Below, one piece after another: positions 24,401 through 37,600 of a stretch of 64,000 bases of DNA; the first letter of the stretch is position 1, and every line of letters starts with the position of its first letter. The stretch covers positions 40,521,511-40,585,510 of the forward strand of contig NC_092686.1 in NCBI RefSeq assembly GCF_964275005.1, written 5' to 3'. The position numbers were made by a program, and so were the translations under genes. This DNA is from Diadema setosum (Eukaryota > Echinodermata > Echinoidea > Diadematoida > Diadematidae). Below the pieces are notes generated by a model. That model searched no databases. It saw nothing but the letters and a program-made list of their open reading frames with translations, and was not told the origin of the DNA.

Positions 24401-27400
24401 GTGGTGTTCTTTACACCAAGGACTAATGTTAGATCTAACAGTTTGTTTCAGTAGGCCTAGGCCTACTAGGACCCATATCTTGGAAGAGTGGCCTGACCAC
24501 GTAGATTCTAACACAGTGTCGCCGCTTCGCGATTTCAGCGCTGGTGTAGGTATAGTGCTAGCGTACTTCCGTATCCACGTAGATATCTCAAAATTCACCT
24601 TGCCAAATGGCACCAAACTCACAGGAAGTACTTTATGATTCATATCCAACAGCTCACATTAATTGGAAACAAATGTAATCACATGTCGGGAAGCGTAAGT
24701 GTAGATGTCGACTTTCCTGTCGGCGTCGCTAAAAATAATCTGCTCTACGACTAACATGAGTGATTGCGGCCGGCCAGGGGCTAGAGTGTCTATCTGCTGC
24801 GCACGCACAGACTGAAGTTAGCCATTTAATATCACGAGACAAATCTTTCAAGTAATCGGGGGCAATATATAAATTTACAAATTATTTGTGGTAATTTGAA
24901 TGAAAAATGTAGTTCCTATATCACACAAGTCGCAAAAATCATTACACTTTTGAGTTTAGTTCTCGCGTAAATTCCCCGTTCGCACAGTACTAGTCGGCTA
25001 ACTTCAGTTCTAGATTGTGCATCTTGCGTTCGTCAAGATCTCTCGCGAAGAGTGATTTTTTTTTTTGAGTGACGACTTGAAAGTCGGCGTCAATATTGAT
25101 ACTTCTCGCTTACTGATTTCGTTCAAATATAAGAGAATACTTTGAAATATGCTATGAAGTATATCCTGTAATTTTGGTGCGATTTGGTTTAGTGATTTTT
25201 GAGATATCTACATGGATAGAACAGTACACAAGCGCCGCCTGCTAGCTAAATTAGGCCTAAGCGTCGTCTGCTACTCGATACGAATTAACGCACGCGTATG
25301 CAAGCACTTGTAATCAGTAATAGTGAGAGCACCTGTGACATCGTAACATCCGGGCTCGTCAGCTCATTAGCATAATACTCACCTAAAAAGTTCCATTTTT
25401 AACATTAAATTACGGACTTAATCGTTATGAAATTTTGATTCTGTTTGCACCTCTGGGTCTTTTAGAATTAAAAGAACAACATATAAAAAAATAAAAAACC
25501 GGTAAAATGCCCTTTTAAATGAGTCCGTTAAGCCAGATTATTTCTGTCCTCCAGTGCATGTTATTTACAATGTAGACTTCGTAGTAATGTTGCTTCAAAC
25601 ATCAATAACAATGATGTTTTATGATCTTGGAGTTTGATATTTGTGATAGTAACAACAATGATGGTGATGGTGATGATACTACCATTACAAGTAATAATAA
25701 GAGAAAGAAGATGAAGAAGAAAAGCGATACCAGCAGTGACGACAACATTGATGGTAATGATGATATTAATAATGATTTTGATATTTCAAAATTTCTACAT
25801 ATTACCATGTCTGTTATATTGTGACACTCCCATGGTTTACATGACCCCTGAATCCTGTTCTTTAACATGACACTGGGCTTTCAAACCTACAGACCAATGG
25901 GCCAGCAAGCAAAAGTTCGAGGACAGTCAGTTCACAGAAGAAGTCGTCAGCATCGAGTGCGGAACCGGGCGAGCTAGGGTCCATGGTTCCGGACAACATG
26001 AAGGCTTCCAAGGAGAGTCTTAATGAAAAGAGTCAGGGCGACGCATTACCCCGCCTAAACCAAATCGACAACATGGATGTTATTTCGCCAATCAGGGATG
26101 GTAAGCTTCCGCCAAACAGATGATTACAGGGAAAGTGTAATACCACACTATGTGCAAGTTATCTTGGTATTATTGCCAATATAAGAGGAAGAACAAGCCT
26201 TAACCCATAACTATCGGGGGGGGGGGGGGGGGGGGGGGGGGCACATGGGGCCCCTCTCAACATTCCGTGTGATAGTTATGATGGCACAATTTTTGTCAAC
26301 ATTGTCAACAAAGAATATATACACCAAATTTCTGCCTTTTCAGAGCTTTATATCGAGATTTGTGGCAAAAAGTCTGATTTCACGCATACAGTATGTGTAT
26401 AAATCAGCATAAATTATATACATTTTTTAAAATGTCAACTCTACAAGTTGAAGATTATGTCACAGGCAATGTGTGTGCTGATTTTCATCACAATTGGGGG
26501 GGGGGGGGGTCGCTGGGAGGCCGTACAATTGTGACACTATAGTAACCATTAATGTGTTTGTTTATTTGCGTATCCATGTACCCACAGGAGGTGACTCAAC
26601 TAACTTGAGGGCGCCGTTGAGGAATGGCCCCGCCTCTATCACAGATGACCGGCCTGAGACGGTGGGTAAGGCAGAGACCCAACAGAAACATAGTAGCCTG
26701 CCGGGTAAGCACATAGTAACATCTTTTGCTTTACTCATAGCTCTCACTGCTTGACATCAGAGCTGAGGGAAATAATTTTGGAAACAATGAATTCATTCCC
26801 CTGCCCCCTCTGGATGTTTTTATGGTTAGAAACATGTCAGATTCTGTGCTCATTCGATAGACTCAATCAAATTGCATTGCTTGTAGCACTAATCATAGTG
26901 ATTTTCTCTGAAAAGTTTATCCTCTGCATAGTACTGATGGGACTGAATTTACAAAGGTGGTTTAAATCAAATTCATTGTTTAAATGTAGTCCATGGACTC
27001 AAACAAGCAGGAAATAGGCATACCCTGCACATGTTTGTGCCAGTCCACATTCATTATTGGATGTCTGTTAGTGTATGCCATATTATGTCATGCTCATTAG
27101 GCAATTGAAAAATTTGCATTATCCTCGGACTAAATCTGAACTTCCTTTGGGAATAGAGCAGTACCAGCCCAAGATCTTGTTCATTTCTTATGGATCATTT
27201 TCTGGAATTCTGTGATCGTGCCAAACATACGATTTATGTCACATTTTAGCAGGGTGCCTTCATCAAATGAACATATTATTTCCCCATGGCCAAGGTTTTT
27301 ATCACAGTGAAACATCCTATATGCTTTCTTCACTGGACTGACTTCCTGTTTCTGTTTTGCTTTACTCTATTTCAATGTTTTTGGTCAGTTGCTTTGTTTT

Positions 27401-30400
27401 TCTGTGCTTTCTTCTCTTTCTTTAACATTCTCTTTATGTTCACAACCCAGGAGCCGGTATCTTCTCCCCTCTGTCATCAGATGTGGACAACCCAAACATT
27501 GACAGTTCTACAAGGAGAAATCCCATTGGCTCTGTGGCCCTGGAAGCCAGCCCCTTTGGACCAATCAGGCGGGCCCTACCTAATCATGTAGATGGCGCAG
27601 ACAATGGGACGACAATCAACAGTGTCCGTTTCAAATCGGTCAGTGATATGTCCCCTAAAGGCACAGTACAAATGACTTGTTATAGCGTAGCTGTGATTAA
27701 CTGCATAATATTTACTTGTTGTTTTAAAGATGTCATAGTTTGTAAATGCATGGTACGAATATCATTCATACAACAGGTATGATTACTGTAACCATGATGT
27801 GCTCTTTCCAGGACACTTCTCCTTCTCCATTGTGAGATCTTTTGTTTTATCCAACCAAAATATGCTGCTAAATTTTAGCAAGAATGTGCAGAATAAGTTG
27901 TATGTAGGAGTCTATGAAAGACTGCCACCTGCTTCCTGTATTTAACATGTACTTCAATGGGAACCAGATGTTTTAGATTATGTTCAGAATGACAAACAGA
28001 TGAAAGACATGCAATGTATTCAAGGGACTCAGTGTGCCATACTGAATACTCGTGATTTTACACAGTATGCCAGAAATAGAAATTTTATAAAAGGGAGGTT
28101 TCTGAGTAGTTTTCATATTTCATGAGTGTCATCGATGAAATTTGCCGTAAGGCTTGTCTTATGGTTTACACATGGTTAGAAAGCACCAGGAATCACAATG
28201 AATGCCTGTACTTACTGTAAAACACGATATATTCACGGCATGAAAATTTCACAAATTGCGACTGGCGTTCAATGCACATTGTGTAGGCAAGAACTTTTGC
28301 GTGCATTTTAATTTTGCAAATGTTGCCGCTTACGAAATTCGCAAAATTAAAATGCACGTGAACATTCCTCGTTTTACAGTATGTTTCAGCTGCATCAAAT
28401 CTCATGAAATGTTGACTTTTTATTCATATATCTGTTTCAAGATATCACTGTATCAGTGCCGATACATTGTGATATTAAATGATGTCTTAACATAGTCTCA
28501 CAGTGTATCACATATCTTTTCTAGTATGATGGTAACATGAAATGATAATTTTCTGCTGGTTTCATTTTTTGATGTTTCCTTTGTGATCGTTAGGTATTAG
28601 GGTATTGTTTCAATTTATTGTTTACACAGCCTATACAAAGCAGCATCATTCCAGGAGACCCAGTGTCCCCCAGACGGACCTCCTTCCCGACCAGTGTAGC
28701 AGATGCCAGACACATTCCAAACCTGCTAGACCTGGCCCCTATTGGACAGGGCAGAGACGAGGCCACACCCACCACAACACCGACTAGTCACAGACCGGGT
28801 GGGCTGTTTGTTCACTGTGAATCTACTCTCTTGTGAAGCCAACCTTCATTTATGAATATGATCTCCACAGCAAGTTTAGCCAGGGCTTGATACAATCACT
28901 GGCCATGAGAAATTTATGTCAGATCAGTAAAGCTACACTGCAGATACTCTGAACTGAACTATGTAAACTGAGCTGAAGATAAGTTCATGATTGCTCATTA
29001 AGATATATGAACTTTTACTGTGACAGCAACAGCCATCAGTCATATCTGTTGCTTCATTTGACAGGTGATGTTGACATGTCTGAATACATTGAAAAAAAAA
29101 ATCCCCCTTCGTATTGCCACCTTGATACGTGTGCTACGATAATCATAATGTAATACAGTTTTAGACACTGAAAACTTTTACTTTTATTGTTCATGCAAAG
29201 TACTCTTTCACTGTTGTGAGATGTTGTCACCTCATTTTTGGGGTGTGAAAATGCAGCTAGCCTATATATTTTTTAGGGAGGAGTTTGGTGATATACGAAT
29301 GTTGTTTTTCAAATCATGATGGAGTAGTGCTTGCAGAGGGAGTAGCAAACCCAGTAGAATCGTTCTCTATACCGTGCCTTTCCACCATGTTGTCCATGCA
29401 CATAGTAAGTTGCAATAAATAGTCCGTTTTGTGTTGGATGAACTGTGGTTAATGATGTTTGTGATGAATGCATTCCATCTTGGTGGTGCATGCGCATTTC
29501 CTTTTCTCTCGGCCGGTTGTGTAATTGATTTCTGCCCTTGATCATTTACCCCTGTAGTGTTGTCTCCTGAGGAGGCACCCTCCAGGTTGATTCCAAAGAG
29601 TCTTCCCACCACCCAGCCCACCAAATTCCTCGACGAGCTGAACCCAAGGATCCCATTGGAGGACTACGTGGAGGAAGAGGAGGAGAAGGAGAAAGTGGAA
29701 GGAGAGGGGCCGCGAGGGGCTACTGCAGCGGGGAGCTCATTACAGAACACGCCATTCCAGACATTCCAAGTAGATTTCATCAAGGACCTGATTGAAGAAT
29801 CATTAGAAGAGTTCAGGTACTGACTCTGGCAACATATTCTTTGAGGCTGCACCCCTCATAGTGCCATTCCTGTAACCTTGAAATCCATAATTTTAACAAG
29901 TGGTTGTGGGTGCTTTGTGTATTTGTTGAATATTTGATAGGATCGGTAACAGAAATATGTCTGGGCAACACAAACTTCAAAGCAGGTGATCAAGATTTCT
30001 ATCTTCAGAAATGGATAAGTAGAGAGAAAGAGAGGGAAAGATGATGTCTCCTTTATAAAATGTGTGTGCATTGTCATGAAAACCCTTTGCAACTACAACC
30101 ATTCTATTTCACATGTGGTGCTTAAGTTTGTGGTATATCTCAGGTAGCATTGATATAAGCCCTCCTGACTATTATCAGCTGTTTTTTTTTTTGTTTTTGT
30201 TTTTTCACCCAGTGAGATAAGCAATACAGTGCTGTCCTGTCATAACAAACACAGTTATAACTAAACTCTCATTACAATGAATTAGAAATTCAAGTCCCAA
30301 AATTTTAGTGTTTGGCTATAATGAAATTTCAGTACAATGAAAGAAAACTGCCAATCCCAAGGATCTCATTGTAATGGAAATCCCCTGTATTAAAAAACAA

Positions 30401-31908
30401 ACAAACACACAAACAAATGCTGTTTTGATTTATTTTTTTAAGCCATAAATCATGAATGGATGTTTTGTTTACTACTTAGCACTATTCAAGAGGACAAGCA
30501 AAAACAAAAACAAAAAATCTTAAGTTGACATAAAATCTCAATATTGCCATATTGTATTACTGAAGATTATATGCTGTTTGAAATGAAAATTATTTTACGT
30601 CCTTATTTGTTCCCAATTCATGTTCACTTCACAAAGTCTGAAATAATGATAATAAACCGTATTTGTATAGCGCATATCACAAAAATAGACTAATGTCTCT
30701 ATGCACATTGCGCTATATAAGAATTTGCTATTATTATTATTTTTATTGAAGTGTCTCACCCTATACCCCTGTTTTCCTTGACAGGATGGCAATCCACAGA
30801 GATGTCACCAACCTCCAGCTAGAGATGCTTCGGCAATTTCAAATCCAACAGGTTTATAGTTTTCCCTCGTCAATAAAATTTTGACTTTTTTGTTTGTTTT
30901 TGTTTTGTTTTTTGTTTTTTTAGTCTTGTTCATATTAACCCTTAGGGGCCGTTCACAATTATCAACATTTTCACAAGCATACAAACTGTACGCTGGGGGG
31001 GGGGGGGGGGGAGGGGGTCAACACCTGGCGTACGCTTTCCAATTTCGAAAAATGTCGACACAAGCTGAAAAAAGGCAGACCAATCAAGAACTGAACACAG
31101 TGAAAATAATGCCAAACAAAAAAATCAACATTTTTTTTCATTCACTTTAATGGGGGGGGGGGGGGGGTCTTGAAAAGTGTATGGTTTTGTACACATGTGA
31201 AAATGTTGATAATTGTGAACGACCCCTTACATTGCTATGACAAAGACACAATTGATAGTCATTAACTATCAATGGATCTTCCAGGTAATGCATGATGTGA
31301 ATGACAAGATTGTATATATATCTTGTGAAATGCATTTTATATAACTTCTTTGCCAATTGTTAAAGTTGCTCTATCAGCATGTCATAACTAGGGCTGGAAG
31401 GCCCTTTAATAAATGTTTAATTGTGTATATTCTCACAATATATGCTATTCTAAAAGGAAACAGAATACATGGTGACCATTATTCGTGCTTGCTTGATATC
31501 TGCTTGACTTGGTTGTCAGTACTGGTTCCATGACATTTGCTCCTGCAACAATTGCTCCCGTGAAATATCTGCACACTAAGCCAAACATAAATTCTACTCA
31601 CAAACATAACCCTAATCATATTATCAAACTAAACCTAAACTTTATCACATCTTTGACCCTAACCCTATTAGTCCTTGGAGAAAATGATACAGGAGCAATT
31701 GTCACAGGAGCAAATGTCTCGTTACCATAAGTATGTACAGCATAAGACATAAAAGTGGATGCTTCCTGCTTACTGAGATCTCTCTTCACCCCATTCCCAC
31801 CAGACTGAAATCCAAGCACTCCTGGAGCGGTACTCGGTGAACGAGGGACTGCTGGCAGAGATAGAGACCCTCCGGGAGGAGAACAAGAGGCTCAAGGCAA
31901 AGTATTGA
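18478..31908 (+). CDS. NEDD1: NEDD1, WD40 gamma-tubulin ring complex targeting protein (13 coding exons)
   Basis: NEDD1 recruits the gamma-tubulin ring complex to centrosomes and spindles. Coding exons: 18478-18610, 19520-19614, 19861-19977, 21417-21557, 22020-22249, 22690-22891, 25893-26100, 26588-26704, 27451-27638, 28630-28798, 29558-29816, 30785-30851, 31804-31908. Phases agree and sum to 2031 nt, 676 residues (human about 660). Residues 1-306 form a WD40 propeller, opening with GGDDIKIWD like human SGDDIKIWD and including GEILVH and RGKIYIFDLRM. A Ser/Pro-rich linker follows with SPIRDG and several SP sites, which are candidate mitotic kinase targets. Residues from about 600 form the conserved helical tail, with LLERYSVNEGLLAEIE and REENKRL, the gamma-tubulin-binding region in vertebrates. 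An in-frame stop just upstream supports the ATG at 18478. The first coding intron is AT-AC; the others are GT-AG. Confidence 0.97.
18611..19519 (+). other. NEDD1: U12-type AT-AC intron of NEDD1
   Basis: The intron begins ATATCCTTTA, an exact U12 donor, and ends TTCAC. A perfect U12 branch site TTCCTTAAC sits at 19497-19505, its branch A 15 bases from the intron end. There is no polypyrimidine tract and no GT-AG solution that keeps the frame. Joining the exons gives CWSQNNQLLASASSVGDKVV, collinear with human CWSSNNNFLVTASSSGDKIV. Confidence 0.95.
22935..23178. mobile_element. MITE in NEDD1 intron 6
   Basis: Imperfect inverted ends TACTCTATACGCCAAATATT and the complement of AATATATGGTGTATACAGTA. 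The interior contains ATTCGCAAATTTTAG and CGATTTGCGAAAATC, like the elements at 17687 and 28213, so it is probably an older relative. About 244 bp, no frame. Confidence 0.55.
24560..25235. repeat. Nested foldback sequence in NEDD1 intron 6
   Basis: The left arm (24575-24640) contains GTAGATATCTCAAAATTCAC and GGCACCAAACTCACAGGAAG. The right arm (25145-25215), read in reverse, contains GTAGATATCTCAAAAATCAC and CGCACCAAAATTACAGG. Inside these are further inverted pairs: GACTTTC near 24711 with GAAAGTC near 25079, and ACTGAAGTTAGCC near 24812 with GGCTAACTTCAGT near 24996. The whole forms a diverged hairpin of about 0.68 kb and is locally GC-richer than the rest of the intron. A 180-residue open frame at 24107-24649 overlaps its left arm but resembles nothing I know. 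Confidence 0.65.
26217..26241. repeat. Poly-G run in NEDD1 intron 7
   Basis: About 25 consecutive G, preceded by CCTTAACCCATAACTATC and followed by CACATGGGGCCCC. A second run of about 13 G lies at 26497-26509. The TTAACCC start before the run recalls the piggyBac-like ends described at 44353-45065, but no matching second end was found. Confidence 0.8.
28213..28381. mobile_element. MITE in NEDD1 intron 9
   Basis: Ends TACTGTAAAACACG and the inverted partner CGTTTTACAGTA, with an inner inverted pair GCATTTTAATTTTGC / GCAAAATTAAAATGC. About 169 bp, no frame. TA is at both ends, consistent with a Tc1/mariner or pogo-like derivative. Confidence 0.7.
30227..30387. mobile_element. pogo/Tigger-like MITE, diverged copy
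   Basis: Flanked by TA and opening CAGTGCTGTCC, with inner words TTATAACTAAA and AAGAAAACTGCCAATCCC shared with the copies at 39233-39417 and 40168-40355. It is the most diverged of the three and lies in NEDD1 intron 11. Confidence 0.65.
30643..30745. repeat. Short dispersed repeat with GCGCTATATAA core
   Basis: Starts with AATAATGATAATAAACC, then TTTGTATAGCGC, and ends with TTGCGCTATATAAG before TATTATTATTATT. The pair TATAGCGC / GCGCTATA is inverted and the ends are ATT/AAT-rich. Sequences of this design are common dispersed repeats in marine invertebrates. The mobile family is not assigned. Confidence 0.5.
30945..31226. mobile_element. Harbinger-like MITE with TTA target duplication
   Basis: TTA flanks both sides. 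The termini GGGGCCGTTCACAATTATCA and TGATAATTGTGAACGACCCC are inverted repeats, and the inversion continues through ACATTTTCAC. The interior carries two long G runs (about 30995-31017 and 31152-31167). The 3-bp TTA duplication and G-rich ends point to PIF/Harbinger. It lies in the last intron of NEDD1. Confidence 0.75.
31523..31727. mobile_element. MITE with CATTTGCTCCTG arms
   Basis: The arms GACATTTGCTCCTG...AATTGCTCC and GGAGCAATT...CAGGAGCAAATGTC are inverted, with outer tips TGGTT and TACCA. The interior carries ACCCTAACCCTA-like words, but these are too short and broken to be telomeric. About 205 bp, no frame. It sits just before the last NEDD1 exon. Confidence 0.7.
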
Positions 31909-33242
31909 ACATGAACATTGTGTCTTGTGTAGAGAGGGACTGCAATCACAGATCATTCATCAGCACATATACTGTCGTGTCTGTGTGGCTGTGTCTGGCA
32001 TCAGAGGAAAACACAGATGCCTTACCATCACAGGAATTTGGAAACGACGCGACAGTCAGACAATGCTGACTATCATTGATTTGGTGTTGGCTTTAAATAT
32101 GAAGTGGAGAATATTTGCCTGGTTGTGGTTCCTGAGAGGTCTACACTGCTAGCACAACCAGTCCCTGTGTGACATTGTCAAGGTGAAAGACAGATTTTGT
32201 CTTCTATTTATAGCTGATGTCCAGAATGTTACCCTCCGACAGCTACAATGAACTTTCTGCGGCTGATGAACATTTTATGGCATGCTGTTGACAACTGACA
32301 ACAAGGCCTTGCACTGACTACCCAGCCATGGTATGATATAGAGTGTAGTGTCGGCAATCAGCCTCCATAGCAAAAGAACCAACATTTCATGTGTTCCAGG
32401 CATGTTCATAGGAAAATGTTGGTAAATTGTACAAGTATGTTCGTTTTGTGCCTGACTAAAACCTTCAAGAAGAAATAGCTGTGGACTTACTTCTAATATT
32501 GGACCATGCAGCTATTTTCTCAACCTATGGCAGAATATTACTTGGAGTGAATTTATTTCGCACACTGGCACAATTCTTGGCTTCCACAGAAAATGCATTT
32601 TATGGGTACGTGTGTACTCCACCAAATTGGAAATGCTGATGATATGCAGCGTATATACATGTATTTCCAGGCTGGATTTTACAATTGTTATGCCCACCTT
32701 TTTGTTTCTTCCAACTTTGTCATGAGTGTAGTTTAGGCTATCTTTCAAGATTAGGTTTCAAAGTTTATAACTAGTCTAGGTCGAAGTTCGAGCTGTGGTT
32801 CCCTTCCTTTTTTTTTTCTGCAAAAGAGTGAACTGTATCATGGTCGTTGAGTGTTTTTTCTTTGCACATAATGATTAACAACAATATTCATTACCAAGGA
32901 AGAGTTCTGGGAAAAAAATGAGTGAATTGTTGTCAACAGATTGCTACAAAGTTTAGCACAACTGGACAAATGATTAGGAAAGTTATGGCAATTTTACTTG
33001 TATGTAGTCAATGCAAAAATCATGTAATCCTTGCCTACAGCAGCAATATTGACCTTGTGTTCCTAATTACCCATGCATTCATTAGAAAGCATGGAGTCCA
33101 CCAAATTCGGACGAGACAAAAAGAATTATAAGACACTTGCGACAAGTGTATGTGTGTCACTTAAAGTACATGTATGAACCTGTAAGTGCCTGCTGTAGCT
33201 AAATCTAAATGGTAGCTGTAAATGCCTTTGTAGCCAAATAAA
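31909..33242 (+). other. NEDD1 3' UTR
   Basis: The region between the NEDD1 stop codon and the first AATAAA downstream. It contains no recognisable exon or repeat. Open frames here are short and appear random. Confidence 0.6.
33237..33242 (+). terminator. Candidate polyadenylation signal for NEDD1
   Basis: The first AATAAA after the NEDD1 stop codon, giving a 3' UTR of about 1.35 kb. No transcript evidence is available. Confidence 0.5.
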
Positions 33243-34245
33243 TGGACCCAGCTTGCAATGCAAGAGCATTCATAAGAAGAAAGTCTTCTCATTTCGGTGA
33301 GGACGGGCTGATTTTGCTACAACACACATTTTCCATAGACACTTGCCTGCGTTTACCTTGCTACTCGGGACTCATCCTCAACCGGTTAAACATGTGCCCA
33401 GGATTGACCAATACTCGGCCAGTGGTTTATTAATCCTCTCAGGACTATTATATCCACATGTCATTGCAGTTGTACATGATAGACTAGCCTTTGGTGATGA
33501 TGGGGTTAATTGGTATGCTGGTGTTACAAAAGAAGCAACATGTGATTCTTGGTGTTCCGTGAAGCATATGTTGATATGCCTGTATATAGTTGACTGCCTT
33601 TCTTTTTTTCTTTTTTTCAATGTAAAGCATTCAGATTTGCAGGCAGGTGGTGTGAATACTCTTAAGAAACTGGAAGACATTTCTTTCTATATCAATACAC
33701 AAGTGCTTCTTTCCCACAGCTATGCAAGATATCAAGAGAACAAGGGACTGGAGGAGTGGAAGTTCGAATAAGAAAATCAGTGCATGTAGAATGATGGAAG
33801 ATTTCTCTTACTTCTAAATTTACTCCTTGTGTCTGCAGAGTTATGCATAATGCTATGACGTCATAACTAAATTACATCTCGTCTTGATTAAGTCAAATCT
33901 AGTGATGAAGTGTAAATCTAGTGAAAAGGAAGATATTTATTTGTAATATATTGCATTCTATGGTTTATTGTATGTCTTTGCATAATGTCTATTTATATGG
34001 GGGATTTCTGTTCTTATTGAGAAAAGAAAAAACAAACAAACAAGCAGACAACTGCACAGGAAAAGTGAAAACTATTGACTCACAGCTTGTAACCACTAAT
34101 GTTGTGGTTCATGCAATGGCGACATGAATTGTTGAGCATTGATTTCACTCTATCCAGATACTTTGTACATTCATGAGATATCTCTATAGTAGTGCCGAAC
34201 TTCTGAGACAGTAACTCTGCCTGAAACGATTTAAAAAAGAAAATG
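33243..34245. other. Intergenic downstream of NEDD1, no gene recognised
   Basis: The open frame at 33343-33771 (142 codons) has no recognisable domain, and an antisense frame overlaps it. I treat both as chance. No repeats stand out. Confidence 0.5.
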
Positions 34246-34667
34246 CAGTTCGACCTCAATTATCCGGCCTCCTTTTATCCGGAAATCTCTATTATCCGGA
34301 CGCGTTCACGCAGTGAAGGACTTTTTTTTTCATCCAAAAATTGACAAAAAACAGTGACTTTAACATCTTTTCATGGATCTATTTCACTAATTTCATAAGA
34401 TGTGCATGATAGGGTTCTCAATATCTAATGAGGTAAAACATGTATGATTTTCACATAAAGATATACTTTATTTTTGTGAAGAAGGGACTACAATTTTGCA
34501 CAGGCTAGCATAGATTACACCACCGTTGCGGGGTATGCTACCTTTTCTAGCTGCCAGTGCACTGGGACGGCAGCTTGGACGGCAACATTGTGTCTCCCAT
34601 ATCCGGCCAATGCGCTTATCCTGATGAGCGCTGGTCCCGACATGGCCAGATAATCGAGGTCGAACTA
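34246..34667. mobile_element. pogo-like non-autonomous element
   Basis: Opens CAGTTCGACCTCAATTATCC and closes with the inverted partner GATAATCGAGGTCGAACT followed by ATA. TATCCGG words recur inside both ends. Termini of the form CAGT..TCGACCTCGATTATCCGG are typical of Tigger/pogo elements. About 420 bp, with no transposase frame. Confidence 0.7.
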
Positions 34668-37600
34668 TACAACCAATTTTTATGTACTTTTGTCACATAG
34701 CTTGATGTTCAGTGATATTCTTTGATAGTGTGTGTGTACAAGTACTGAACCCTGGTTGAGTTCTTTCCTGTTATAACATTGTGTACAGGTTCATCTTTTC
34801 TGCTTCATTTTTTTTTTTACTGTTTGAAACGAGTTTCTACAATAGGCTTATGAATTGTTCATAGGCTTGTTTCAGTAAATTTTTTCCTAATTTTTTTGTA
34901 CAAATGTGATGTGGTTGCAATTAAAAGCTGTTAGAGATAAAAAAAAAAAAAATAGCATCATCATTATCAGCACCAGCTTTGTGGCTGCAATGATGATTTT
35001 GACATTGGATCATTCTTAAAATGAGCTCAAGTATGTACATTGTACCTAAACAATCATTGTGGATAACAGTATGAAGAGCATATTAATCTAACTCATCACC
35101 ACAATACACTATATCATCAAATGTGAGTCAAAGAGAGTGCATTAATAGTTTGATGTCCTTACTGTTCCTGCAAGCATTGGGTAAAATACTATTCCACTTG
35201 AAGTAAGTGGAAGCTGATAGTAAAGAAGTCGGAATTCACCTTTGAGCTGGAAAATACAGACAGGACTATGCCCACTTCATTGATTCAGTGAATCCATGAT
35301 GTGTACACCAAATTTTATCTGACAGTGATGTTGGCTAACAAGATTGTATGGATCAAGTTCCACCTCAAGCTACCTGGTGTTGAATCAAGAGATTGTGACC
35401 TGATTTTGTTTGTACCCTCTCCAAGTGCCTGATGAATGTGCTAGATGCCCTGGGATGAAACTGTCTACTTTGTCACTGAACATTTCAGTAAATGCTCAAG
35501 CCTTCACATCAAGTCACACAATGCACATATTATATCTTTGCTGAGACTTCTCGCCCACCTATCTCATCAAATGAAATTGACAGATTTTATTATTGAAGGT
35601 ATGCAGATGACAAATGCCATAACCCTTATAATACATGTATGTATATCTGAGAGGAGTGATAATAACTGTGCCCATGCTTCAAATGAATTGTAAACTGTTG
35701 CAATGGTGAATTCTTTGTGATTTCCAATGTCTTGCTTCTGGACTGCACAAAGCAATGGTATTTAAAGCGCTGAACGGAATTGTAATTGTAAGAGTGTACA
35801 GATCTCTTTTCACCTTGTCTTCCATGTCTTGTAAAAAAAAACAACAACAAACAAACAAAATGAAAACAAAACACCATACTTTTTTTTTTTATCCAGCAGG
35901 CAAAAATAGGGAAGGGGAAGGAACACACCCAGGAGCTAACTGTGCCTGCTTCTTTTTCTCAAGCTTTCTCCGCAGCATTTCATTTGTGTTTAATTTTAGG
36001 GGTTTAGTGTTCTTAAATGAGATTAAAACATTGCATGCTTAAGCATGATTTTTGACAGAACCAAAAAAAAAAAAAAAGCATCGCATAGATGATAGCTTTT
36101 CATTAGCATGCTAATGCGCTGCAGCTTAAATCGTTGATGTGCCAACAAGATGGAATAAGACTTCTAAAACCTTCAATAGATTTGCTGCACAGAGAAGATG
36201 CACTGTGGGACACTCAGTGAGGAGAGTGGTTGGACATTGTGTGTCATTGCTCAATAGCAACCACAAACTCCTTTGGTATATGCTGTCTCACACAAAGGCT
36301 GTGCATTGTATACATTCATTAATTTTTTTCTCTTTCATGGAAATCAGCGAGATACTTCCTGATCCTTTGAGGATCCTGACAAGAAGAGGTAGCGATGGCC
36401 GTAGATGTTCCATTTTTTGCTCGTAGCAAATGTCCTGAAATACCACTGATGCTACATTGTTCAAAATGAAAAATGCAGAATATAAGTATACTGAGAATAA
36501 AATCTCTTTTGCATTGACATCAAAATGGAACTGATTGTTTTGTTGTAGTTTTTTCAATCTGTCTCTGTCTTTGTGTCAAATTACTGCAAATATTGAATAT
36601 AGAATTTTGTGGGAATATTAGCTGTGAAACAAAGAAATGAAAATGCGCAATGGACAAAACTGCATAGTTGAAAGGATATGTACGACATGAGTACTGATAT
36701 TGTAAGCAATTACATGCTCGCCTATGGTATAACAACTACTCAAAACTTCCAAAAGCATCCTGTCAAATTATGCTTCAAACAGAGGCTGGCAGTCCTGCAG
36801 CAGCCTTTTGGTGACAAAGAAAACAAAACAAAAACAGAAAGTTAGGCAATTTGCTCTTATGAGACAATCCAATGTAACATTCTGCTTACACTGGAAAATG
36901 GAAATGGAAATGGAAATGTAGCAACGTCATACAATATATGAACAAATAAACACAAATAAAAGTTAATCATTGCAGTTGAAGTTACATAGGGTTTATGTTG
37001 CATGTGAGATGTGGCTTTGTATGTTAGGGTACCATATGTGAGCGTCAGTATGTTATGTGTAAGCTAGGGTGGTGTAGTGCGTGTATATGTTTGTATCTAT
37101 TAAAGTGAATTTACATTTCTTTACCACCAAAAACAGACAACATAGGAAATATAATCCTTAGACAAGGCATTTTACTTGTATTCACAGTACCAGGTAATGA
37201 ATAATAAATTCATGCCTCATATTTTCAGAAAAAATAGCTTCACAAGTACAAAATGGATGAAATGCTCTGTCACACAGATGCTGAAACAAACTAACAAAGC
37301 AGGATCAAAACCAAACATCTATCAGTCCAATATAATTCTTTTAACCACCACGAAGGTGGCTCACCTCCCTAGTTCCACAATGCTCCTTCAGACTGCCCTT
37401 TGTGTAGATAACAAGGTACCGGGGTATGTGAAATTTGTGTACCCTTGGTATGTTGTCAAGTATGGATGTATGCGTCATCAGTATGAAGGTCCATGTTCAA
37501 AGGTGTGGGAGCATATATGCCTTTGTTTATGCTTGTGTGTGTGTGTTCGGTTTGCAATGTATTTATTGTGTATTGTGTTCTATTTGAGAGTTTGTGTATT

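Noticed and set aside
24107-24649. 180-codon open frame on the minus strand within NEDD1 intron 6
   Set aside because: Overlaps the left arm of a foldback repeat, and the product is unrecognisable. An exon of another gene is possible but unsupported.
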